Assembly: GCA_020025965.1 (NCBI GenBank)
Contig: JAHHRG010000023.1
Location: 1 to 27,545 of the forward strand
Reading direction: 5' to 3'
Length of the DNA stretch: 27,545 nt
Source of the DNA: Sutterella sp.
GTDB taxonomy: Bacteria > Pseudomonadota > Gammaproteobacteria > Burkholderiales > Burkholderiaceae_F
Shown here: positions 8,327 to 14,905 of the stretch, one piece after another
How the letters are laid out: each line of letters begins with the position of its first letter
How positions within the stretch are numbered: position 1 is the stretch's first letter
The notes under the pieces: generated by a model
The model's input: only the letters and a program-made list of their open reading frames with translations
Told to the model about the DNA's origin: nothing
The model's database searches: none
Position numbers and translations under genes: made by a program

Positions 8327-8354
8327 TTGAATTATCTCGCTGATTTGTTAAAAT
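8327..8354 (+). promoter_or_regulatory. rpsU operon promoter
   Basis: TTGAAT (8327-8332), 16-base spacer, TAAAAT (8349-8354), with TG one base before the -10 (extended -10 TGTTAAAAT). This predicts an RNA start near 8361 and a leader of about 137 bases ahead of rpsU. Confidence 0.65.
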
Positions 8355-8370
8355 GCCCGACTCCATACCG

Positions 8371-8402
8371 AATCCTTGGGCATTTCTGTGCCCGGATTTT
8401 TT
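8371..8402 (+). promoter_or_regulatory. Attenuator-like hairpin in the rpsU leader
   Basis: Just after the predicted RNA start, AATCC-TT-GGGCA (8371-8382) pairs with TGCCC-GGATT (8389-8398), with a TT bulge and a TTTCTG loop. It runs directly into six T's ending at 8402. This looks like a rho-independent terminator placed inside the leader. A second CCTCT/AGAGG hairpin lies some 20 bases further on. It may limit or regulate readthrough into rpsU-yqeY-dnaG. Confidence 0.45.
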
Positions 8403-8497
8403 GGAATACCGCCACCCCCTCTTGTCCCGGAACCAGAGGCGGGAGGTTCGCATTAATTTTTCCGGGTCATCACACTGTTTACTGAGGTTAGGTTCTA

Positions 8498-8710
8498 ATG
8501 CCTACTATCCGCGTTAAAGAAAACGAACCGTTTGAAGTTGCCCTCCGCCGCTTCAAGCGCACCATCGAAAAGTCTGGTCTTCTTACCGAACTCCGCGCTC
8601 GCGAATTCTACGAAAAGCCCACCGCTGAACGTAAGCGTAAGAAGGCTGCTGCTGTCAAGCGTCACTACAAGCGCCTGCGCAGCATGATGCTCCCCAAGAA
8701 GCTCTACTAA
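8498..8710 (+). CDS. rpsU: 30S ribosomal protein S21
   Basis: 70-residue small-subunit protein needed for initiation on structured mRNAs. MPTIRVKENEPFEVALRRFK followed by RTIEKSGLL and ending KRHYKRLRSMMLPKKLY is a textbook S21 of the betaproteobacterial type. First gene of the macromolecular synthesis operon; ATG 8498 is preceded by a GAGGTTAGG-like site. The next gene, yqeY, starts 113 bases later without a clear T-rich terminator between them. Confidence 0.98.
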   Translation: MPTIRVKENEPFEVALRRFKRTIEKSGLLTELRAREFYEKPTAERKRKKAAAVKRHYKRLRSMMLPKKLY

Positions 8711-8823
8711 TATAGAGTTTCGATGGGTTCGGGATAGCCGAGGGGCTTCTCGCACCCGTGCTGTCGAGTTGGGCGGCGGCACAAAGCATTTTTTGACACA
8801 AATTACCCTCACGAAGGATGGTG

Positions 8824-9267
8824 ATGATTAAGGACAGGATCCGCGAAGATATGAAGGCTGCCATGCGCGCGCATGACGCGGCGAGTCTTGGCACGATTCG
8901 TTTGCTCCTTGCCGCAATCAAGCAGCGTGAGGTTGACGAAAAGATCGAAGCCGACGATGCCGTGACTTTGGCTGTTATTGCCAAGATGGTCAAGCAGCGT
9001 CAGGACTCCGTGAAGCAGTACCTCGACGGCGGTCGCCAGGACCTCGCCGACAAGGAAACGGCTGAAATCAAGGTGCTCGAAGCTTATCTTCCGAAGGCAT
9101 TGACCGAAGAAGAAATCGCGACGATCATCGACGAAGCTGTTGCCGCTGTCGGTATGACGGGCATGGCTGCCATGGGCAAGGTCATGGGTTTGGTTAAGCC
9201 CAAGGTGACCGGCCGAGCCGACATGGGTAAGGTCAGCGCGCTTATTAAGGCTCGTTTGACTGCCTGA
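8824..9267 (+). CDS. yqeY: GatB/YqeY-domain protein
   Basis: 147-residue cytoplasmic helical protein of the YqeY family, related to the tRNA-binding tail domain of GatB; the biochemical role is not settled. Seen: MIKDRIREDMKAAMRAHDAA, then LGTIRLLLAAIKQREVDE and the C-terminal GMAAMGKVMGLVKPKVTGRADMGKVSALIKARL, a strong family signature. In-frame ATG 8818 sits directly on the AAGGA site, so ATG 8824 (6-base spacing) is the better start. A yqeY between rpsU and dnaG is common in this operon. A terminator follows at 9364. Confidence 0.93.
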   Translation: MIKDRIREDMKAAMRAHDAASLGTIRLLLAAIKQREVDEKIEADDAVTLAVIAKMVKQRQDSVKQYLDGGRQDLADKETAEIKVLEAYLPKALTEEEIATIIDEAVAAVGMTGMAAMGKVMGLVKPKVTGRADMGKVSALIKARLTA

Positions 9268-9363
9268 TTCGTCAGCCACGCATGGAGATTTCGACAGAGT
9301 ATTCTGACGAACCTTCTATCGCTAAAGCGGGTACGACTATTAGCCGTACGCATATAACGCAAG

Positions 9364-9402
9364 AAAGCCGCTCCGAATTTTTTAGATTCGGGGCGGTTTT
9401 TC
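9364..9402 (+). terminator. Terminator between yqeY and dnaG
   Basis: Arms 9364-9378 and 9386-9400 pair over 15 bases (core CCGCTCCGAAT / ATTCGGGGCGG, one G-U), followed by T's. It splits rpsU-yqeY from dnaG, like the internal terminator known in the E. coli macromolecular synthesis operon. Confidence 0.85.
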
Positions 9403-9457
9403 TATTTGAACGCCGGTCTTTTGCTCAGCTCTGCTCAACGGTAAAGACGGTGTCGTA

Positions 9458-9508
9458 CTGTAAAATACCAACCGACAGTAAAACACCTCTATTGTTTTTT
9501 GAGGTGTT
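9458..9508 (+). promoter_or_regulatory. Candidate dnaG promoter and leader hairpin
   Basis: TAAAAT at 9461-9466 may be a -10 box; no good -35 is seen. The ten bases CTGTAAAATA (9458-9467) recur upstream of the tRNA at 19961-19970. A perfect 8-base hairpin, AACACCTC (9482-9489) with GAGGTGTT (9501-9508), would lie in the short dnaG leader. Confidence 0.35.
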
Positions 9509-9540
9509 ACTTCTTTTTCTCGTCTCTGCGCTTTCTTCCT

Positions 9541-11895
9541 ATGATCCCCGAGGGTTTTATTACCAATCTCCTTGACAGGGCGGATATCGTCGATGTGATC
9601 GGCCGCTACGTTCCTCTCAAGAAGGCCGGAAGGAACATGATGGCCTGTTGTCCTTTCCATAAGGAAAAGACGCCGTCGTTTTCCGTGAGCCCGACAAAGC
9701 AGTTCTACAAATGCTTTGGCTGCGGAGAATCCGGCAATGCAATCGGCTTCCTCATGAAGTATGAAGGCCTCGAATTTCCCGAAGCCGTTCGTCGTTTGGC
9801 CGGTATGTACGGGATGGAAGTGCCCGAAGATCGGTCGCCCGCTCAAAAGCAAGCGCGCGAAAAGGCCAAGACGCTTACCGACTATATGGGGGAAGCGGCA
9901 TCCTTTTATCGCGAAAAGTTAAAGCTCAATCTTCGTGCCGTCGACTATTTGAAAGCCCGTCAGATCACGGGTGAGACGGCTGCCAAATACGGTCTCGGCT
10001 ATTCGCCCGACGAATGGCATTCCCTTGAAACACTCTTTGGCGACAAGTACGGAACGCAGCCTTTGGTTGATTGCGGACTTGTGAACGTGAAGAACGATCG
10101 CCGCTACGATGCTTTCCGCGGTCGCATCATGTTCCCCATTCGCAATTCGAAGGGGAACGTGATCGGTTTCGGCGCTCGTACGATGAACGGGGATGAACAG
10201 CCGAAATACCTCAACAGTCCGGAAACTCCGATTTACCACAAGGGGAGCGAGCTCTACGGTCTTTGGGAAGGCCGCGAAGCCGTTCGCACAAAAGGCCGTG
10301 CCATCGTTTGCGAAGGTTATATGGACGTGATCCAGCTGTCGCAGGCTGGTTTTGAAGAGTCCGTGGCGGCACTCGGTACCTCTATTACACCCGAGCACGT
10401 TCGCAAGCTCTTTAAGATTACCGACAGCGTTTATTTCTCCTTTGACGGGGACGGCGCCGGTCGAAAGGCTGCCAAACGCGCTCTGGAGGCGACCTTGTCG
10501 GTCATCACCGACGCACAGAAGGCGGGCTTTATTATTCTCCCGCCCGAACACGATCCGGACAGTCTGATTAAGGCGAAGGGGCCGGAGGGGTTCGAAGACG
10601 AAATTCGCAAGGCCTATACCTTGACCGACTTCATGAAGCGTTGCCTCTTGGAAGGCAAAGAGCTCATGTACGCCGAAGAGCGTGCCAAAGTCGTTCACGA
10701 GGCGCGTCCCTGGATTCTCGCGATGCAACATGCTCCGATTCTGCGCCTTACGATGGTGAAGGAGCTGGCGGGGATTGCACGTCTGCAGGTCGAAGACATA
10801 TTGCGTCAATTCGGGCTTGCGGAATCCGGTCCTGTTACCAAGCCCGTCGACAATTTCGGCGGCGGTTCGCGCTTTGGCGGCGGCAGTCGATTTAATCGCG
10901 GCGATCGTTACGGTCGAAACGGTGCTTGGGGAAATTCTTGGAATCGTCCGAGACCCGAACCCCGCGTGCAGGTAAAAGACGTTCGAGAACGTCTGCTTCA
11001 GTGTTTCCTGTGTTATCCCTCGCTCTTGGGGCAATTTTCCGCATCGATTGAAGAGGAATTTTTAACGAGCGCCAATCCCTTCGCTCAGAAGATTGTGGAA
11101 GTCTGGCGGGCATCGGCCGTTGACGGCGACGAACATCTCAATCCCGCCGCGCTCTTGATGCGATTGGACGACAGCGAGAATATCGGTTATTACCAGTCAC
11201 TTTTGGCCGAGGAACTTTCAACCGCTACGCCTGAAGAAGGCGCAACGATGGAAGTGAAAAAAGCCTTCCTGGATCTCGAACTCGAACGGATCAAAGCTCG
11301 TATCGAACTCTTGGGACACGACGGTTGCCGCGACTTGGATATGCTCCGCGGTTTGAGCGAACGTCGTACCGAACTTCAGCAGATGTTGGCCGAGGCCGCC
11401 GAAGGCGAGCGTAATTACCGTCAGCGTATTGATATGCAGATTCGTACCGAGCGCGAGTCCGGAGCAACGCCTGCGACGTTGAAGTTGTCGTCAAACCCGA
11501 TCGTGGCGAGCCTTCAGTCGCATCTTTTCGGAATTACCTCGGAGACGACTGCCCAGGCCGGGCAGAACGAAGCCAAGCCGTCCGTACAAACGGCTGATCG
11601 GGAGCAGTCCCTTCCGTCCGATCAGGCCTCGAACGAATCGGCGCAGACGCAGGCCTTAAAGGCCGCGCTGAACGTCAGTCGCTCGGGAAATTCGGCCGAT
11701 GCGTCTTTGGCCGAGGCCTATCCGGAAGCGACGGGCTCTGTCGAAAGTACCGAGGTTTACTCGGTGCCTGAGAATGTTTCGGCGGGAGACGTTCCGGAAA
11801 TCCCCGAAGGCTGGGACGATATTCCCGCAGCGGACGACATTCCTTACGAATTTGATGCAGAAGATCCGGATGCGGATCTCAATTCCGGCATTTAG
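9541..11895 (+). CDS. dnaG: DNA primase with long acidic C-terminal tail
   Basis: Synthesises RNA primers at the replication fork, acting with DnaB helicase. From ATG 9541 (MIPEGFITNLLDRADIVDVI) it has 784 residues. The CHC2 zinc-binding domain has C37-x2-H40 and C58-x2-C61 (CPFH, CFGC). The core polymerase/Toprim domain has IVCEGYMDVIQL near residue 258 and FDGDGAGRKAA near 301. A Gly/Arg/Asn-rich linker (about 438-475) precedes the helical DnaB-interaction domain. Past about residue 640 the protein continues with a low-complexity, then strongly acidic tail ending DIPYEFDAEDPDADLNSGI. E. coli DnaG has 581 residues, so this one is about 200 longer. An upstream in-frame start (9499) is unlikely. 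It ends 21 bases before the ABC importer genes. Confidence 0.96.
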   Translation: MIPEGFITNLLDRADIVDVIGRYVPLKKAGRNMMACCPFHKEKTPSFSVSPTKQFYKCFGCGESGNAIGFLMKYEGLEFPEAVRRLAGMYGMEVPEDRSPAQKQAREKAKTLTDYMGEAASFYREKLKLNLRAVDYLKARQITGETAAKYGLGYSPDEWHSLETLFGDKYGTQPLVDCGLVNVKNDRRYDAFRGRIMFPIRNSKGNVIGFGARTMNGDEQPKYLNSPETPIYHKGSELYGLWEGREAVRTKGRAIVCEGYMDVIQLSQAGFEESVAALGTSITPEHVRKLFKITDSVYFSFDGDGAGRKAAKRALEATLSVITDAQKAGFIILPPEHDPDSLIKAKGPEGFEDEIRKAYTLTDFMKRCLLEGKELMYAEERAKVVHEARPWILAMQHAPILRLTMVKELAGIARLQVEDILRQFGLAESGPVTKPVDNFGGGSRFGGGSRFNRGDRYGRNGAWGNSWNRPRPEPRVQVKDVRERLLQCFLCYPSLLGQFSASIEEEFLTSANPFAQKIVEVWRASAVDGDEHLNPAALLMRLDDSENIGYYQSLLAEELSTATPEEGATMEVKKAFLDLELERIKARIELLGHDGCRDLDMLRGLSERRTELQQMLAEAAEGERNYRQRIDMQIRTERESGATPATLKLSSNPIVASLQSHLFGITSETTAQAGQNEAKPSVQTADREQSLPSDQASNESAQTQALKAALNVSRSGNSADASLAEAYPEATGSVESTEVYSVPENVSAGDVPEIPEGWDDIPAADDIPYEFDAEDPDADLNSGI

Positions 11896-11916
11896 CCGAC
11901 ACAAGAGGTTTTCGAC

Positions 11917-12870
11917 ATGATTGCCAAAAAGACTTTCTTCATTGCCACGACGGCCGCCCTTACGGGGCTTGTCATGATGCCCTCGGCCGGTGCCGAGACG
12001 CTCAAAATCGGCGCTTTGCCCGCAGCGGACGCTATCGTCCTTTATGTGGCAAGCGATGAAGGCCTCTTCAAGGCCGAAGGTCTCGATGTGGAAGTCGTGC
12101 CCTTCAAGTCGGCCCTCGAGCTGGGCGCCGCCATGCGTGCCGGCCGTTTGGCAGGTCATTTCGGGGACCTGATGAACGTCTTTACCCAGAATGAAAAGGG
12201 CGTGCCGCAGGCCGTGATTTTGACGACGACGCATACGCATGCCGATCAGCGTGCTTTCGGTCTTGCTGTTTCGCCGAAGGCGGTCGACACTATAAAAACG
12301 CTTGACGATTTGAAGGCAACGCCTTCGGCCATGAGTTCGGCCACCATCATCGATTATTTGCTCGATCGAATGGAAGAAACCGAAAAGCTCGATAAGACGG
12401 CCATCGAGAAGCTTGAAGTCAAGCAGATTCCGATTCGTCTTCAGATGTTGATGAGCGGCAAGGTCGAAACGGCCGTGTTGCCGGAACCGCTTGTATCTGT
12501 CGTGGAAGCCAAGGGCGGTCGCGTCATTTGGGACGACCGAAAGCTCAACGAAGCCCTTGCCGTGGTGGCTTTGAAGAAAGAATACTTGGACGGAAAAACC
12601 GTTGACGGTTTTCGCCGTGCCGTTGCCGGAGCCGCGAAGCTGATCGAATCCGATCCGACGAAATTCCGCGCCGTGATGGTTGAAAAGCGCTTGTTGCCCA
12701 AGCCCGTGGCGGCCGACTACAAGATGGTTCGCTTCTCCATGTTCGGAACCGCGGACGGCTTGCCGCCGCTTCCTTCCGAAACCGACGTGAAGCGCGTCGG
12801 CGAGTGGATGATTGAAAAGGGTATGATCAAGGCGGTGCCCGCCTATGCCGATATCATCGTCACGCCCTAA
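11917..12870 (+). CDS. ABC transporter substrate-binding protein, NitT/TauT type
   Basis: Periplasmic binding protein of an importer. 317 residues; a signal peptide at the N-terminus (MIAKKTFFIATTAALTGLVM, cleavage probably after PSAGA near residue 26). The mature part starts ETLKIGALPAADAIVLYVAS followed by DEGLFKAEGLDVEVVPF, the pattern of the NMT1/THI5-like, SsuA/TauA/NitT binding proteins. No lipobox cysteine is present. The ligand cannot be read; members bind sulfonates, nitrate, pyrimidine precursors and others. The ATG at 11917 follows an AGAGG site and lies 21 bases after the dnaG stop, so it is probably co-transcribed with dnaG. The ATPase and permease genes follow. Confidence 0.88.
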   Translation: MIAKKTFFIATTAALTGLVMMPSAGAETLKIGALPAADAIVLYVASDEGLFKAEGLDVEVVPFKSALELGAAMRAGRLAGHFGDLMNVFTQNEKGVPQAVILTTTHTHADQRAFGLAVSPKAVDTIKTLDDLKATPSAMSSATIIDYLLDRMEETEKLDKTAIEKLEVKQIPIRLQMLMSGKVETAVLPEPLVSVVEAKGGRVIWDDRKLNEALAVVALKKEYLDGKTVDGFRRAVAGAAKLIESDPTKFRAVMVEKRLLPKPVAADYKMVRFSMFGTADGLPPLPSETDVKRVGEWMIEKGMIKAVPAYADIIVTP

Positions 12871-12880
12871 AAGCATCGTC

Positions 12881-13702
12881 ATGCCGCAGCAGAACTTTAC
12901 CGAAAACCGTCTATCCGAAGAGGGACCGGGGCTTCTTTGCCGGAATCTGACCGTTTCCTACGAAGGAACGGCCGCACCCGTTATCGACCGCTTGAGTTTT
13001 GAATTGCCCGCGGGCGCATCCCTGGCGATTGTCGGAGCATCTGGCTGCGGTAAGTCGACGCTCCTCACCGTTTTGGCCGGTCTTCGCAAAGTCGACGCTG
13101 GGTCTGTTGACTGGATCCTCAACGGCAAAAATACTTCACTCTCGGCTCTTCGCTCGAGTTTTGTCTGGCAACAATTAGGACTTTTTCCGTGGAAGCGCGT
13201 GAAAGAGAATCTCGCACTCCCGTTCTTGCTCGACGGTAAAGGTCTCACGGACGAACATGAAACGAAGCTCGCTGAAATGCTCGACGAATTGAAGCTGACC
13301 GGTTTGGAAAATCGCTTCCCGAGCGAACTTTCGGGCGGACAGCGCCAGCGTTTGGCCTTGGGGCGAGCTTTGATCGTGCGACCGGACGTGGTGTTTATGG
13401 ACGAACCGTTTTCCGCGTTGGACGCCATGCTTCGCGAACGTCTGCAGGACTTCTTGGCGACTCTGCGTACGACGCATCCCTGTTCCGTCATTCTTGTGAC
13501 GCACGACATCGGAGAAGCGGCCGTACTCGGGTCTCACATTCTGGTCCTGGCGGCAAACCCTGCCCGCAAACTCGATTTCTTTGAAAATCCCGCTTTTTCT
13601 CGTGAAGAGGGCCGCGCCGATCGTGATCATCCCGCCTTTTACGACGTGGTGAAGCGAATTCATGCGGCTTTGAGAACGGGGAGCGAAGGAGTGACGGCAT
13701 GA
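12881..13702 (+). CDS. ABC transporter ATPase, NitT/TauT type
   Basis: Cytoplasmic ATP-hydrolysing subunit of the importer. Counting from ATG 12881 (273 residues): Walker A GASGCGKST at 52-60, Q-loop around VWQQLGLFPWKR at 95-106, signature LSGGQRQR from 150, Walker B VVFMDE at 170-175, D-loop SALD, and switch histidine in VTHD at 208. This layout fits the SsuB/TauB/NrtD group. An upstream in-frame ATG at 12845 overlaps the binding-protein gene and has a weak AAGG site, so the true start may lie there; neither has a strong ribosome binding site, suggesting translational coupling. The stop overlaps the permease start by 4 bases. Confidence 0.93.
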   Translation: MPQQNFTENRLSEEGPGLLCRNLTVSYEGTAAPVIDRLSFELPAGASLAIVGASGCGKSTLLTVLAGLRKVDAGSVDWILNGKNTSLSALRSSFVWQQLGLFPWKRVKENLALPFLLDGKGLTDEHETKLAEMLDELKLTGLENRFPSELSGGQRQRLALGRALIVRPDVVFMDEPFSALDAMLRERLQDFLATLRTTHPCSVILVTHDIGEAAVLGSHILVLAANPARKLDFFENPAFSREEGRADRDHPAFYDVVKRIHAALRTGSEGVTA

Positions 13703-14445
13703 TTCTCCTTCGTTATGTTTTGGGTTTTCTTTTTCTCGGTTTTCTCTGGAAGGCCGGGACAGTGTCGCTTGGCGAAGAATTGCTTCCCGATCCGGTGGCG
13801 ACCTTTTCCCTCTTTTTTGAGTCGCTCTTCACGCCAGACTACCTCGAACACATGTTCGTGAGTCTTATGCGCCTCATGGCAGGACTCTTTGCGGCCGTTG
13901 TGACGGCTTTTCCCTTGGGACTTCTCTTCGGTCATTGCCGCGGAGCCGACAAGGCAGGCAGTCCCTTGCTCTTTATTACCTATCCGCGCCCTAAGATCGT
14001 CCTTCTTCCCGTCTTCTTTACTTTGTTGGGGCTCGGGGACGCATCGAGAATTCTCTTGATCGGTCTCACAACCGGATATCAGATTCTCGTTATCGTCCGT
14101 GCAGCGGCGCTCTCGATCGATCCTGCGTATGAAAAGGCTTTTCTTTCGATGGGCGGTACGCGCTGGCAGGCTGTGAGGCACGTCTATATCCCGGCTGCCT
14201 TGCCCGAACTCTTTACATCCCTGAAGGTTGCGAGCGGTACGGCCGTTGCCGTTCTTTTTTTGGCAGAGAGCTTTGCAACTACCTCGGGACTCGGATTCCT
14301 CATCATGGACGCTTGGGGGATGGGTGACGTTCTAGCCATGTTCAATGCCATTCTCGGCATGAGCGTGTTGGGACTTTTCCTCTACGGACTCATCGGTCTG
14401 GCGGAGCGAGTCTGTTGCCCATGGGTTTTTGTTGGAAAAAATTAA
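13699..14445 (+). CDS. ABC transporter permease, NitT/TauT type
   Basis: Inner-membrane channel subunit. 248 residues with about six hydrophobic segments. The coupling-helix (EAA) motif reads EKAFLSMGGTRWQAVRHVYI followed by PAALPELFTSLKVASGTA, which contacts the ATPase; RPKIVLLPVFFTLLGLGDAS is also typical of the SsuC/TauC family. ATG 13699 overlaps the ATPase stop (ATGA). It is the last gene of the importer unit and is followed by a strong terminator at 14463. Confidence 0.92.
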   Translation: MILLRYVLGFLFLGFLWKAGTVSLGEELLPDPVATFSLFFESLFTPDYLEHMFVSLMRLMAGLFAAVVTAFPLGLLFGHCRGADKAGSPLLFITYPRPKIVLLPVFFTLLGLGDASRILLIGLTTGYQILVIVRAAALSIDPAYEKAFLSMGGTRWQAVRHVYIPAALPELFTSLKVASGTAVAVLFLAESFATTSGLGFLIMDAWGMGDVLAMFNAILGMSVLGLFLYGLIGLAERVCCPWVFVGKN

Positions 14446-14462
14446 AAGTTTTCTTGCATGAC

Positions 14463-14511
14463 GAAAAGGATTTCTGTCGGGAATGTTCGTTCTCGATGAA
14501 ATCCTTTTTTC
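14463..14511 (+). terminator. Strong terminator ending the dnaG-importer unit
   Basis: A long two-part hairpin. The outer arms 14463-14474 (GAAAAGGATTTC) and 14498-14509 pair fully, and an inner stem TCGGGAA / TTCTCGA closes a TGTTCG loop. A T-run follows. It separates dnaG and the importer from rpoD. Confidence 0.88.
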
Positions 14512-14905
14512 TTTTGCTTCAGTAAAACGCAGTACAAACCATTAGTGACAATCCAAATTTTCTCGGAATGTGGCAAACTTAAAGAGTTAGTCTTTTTGAC
14601 TTTGTCAAGTCGTGAAGGGCATATTTTTTGTTTCTGCCCTTTTTTGACGGATGAATGTCAAGAGCGTCAGCGTCGCACGTCATTTTGCTGTACGTTTTTC
14701 CACATGGAAAAATGCAGAGCAAAGTAAGATGCCGCCCCGATAATGACTGCGGGGCGCGTGCTGTGACGTTGGAGAAACGTCAACCGAATTCGTTCGCAAC
14801 AGCAAAGGCGGATGACATTGACTGTGTCGTCCGGTTGGAGTTGAGACCTGTCGAAAGGCAAATTTCCGCGTGAAATGTCTGTGAGGTCTGAGAGAGAGGA
14901 AAGGT
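14512..14905 (+). promoter_or_regulatory. rpoD upstream region with candidate promoter and five inverted repeats
   Basis: No gene is seen here. A candidate promoter is TTGACT (14596-14601), 18-base spacer, CATATT (14620-14625). The region is dense in inverted repeats. These are TTGAC-TTT-GTCAA at 14596-14608, overlapping the -35, and TTGAC-N8-GTCAA at 14644-14661. A further repeat, TTTTTCCA-CA-TGGAAAAA, lies at 14695-14712. CGCCCCG-N10-CGGGGCG lies at 14733-14756 and TGACGTT-GGAGA-AACGTCA at 14764-14782. The later ones would fall in the rpoD leader. A GAGAGGAAAGG ribosome binding site precedes the ATG at 14906. Confidence 0.45.

Noticed and set aside
9458..9478. LexA-like CTGT...ACAG before dnaG
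   Set aside because: The half-sites are 21 bases end to end, too far apart for the 16-base SOS box.
14545..14727. 60-codon frame upstream of rpoD
   Set aside because: GTG start without a ribosome binding site, cysteine-rich odd composition, and it overlaps the candidate rpoD promoter.
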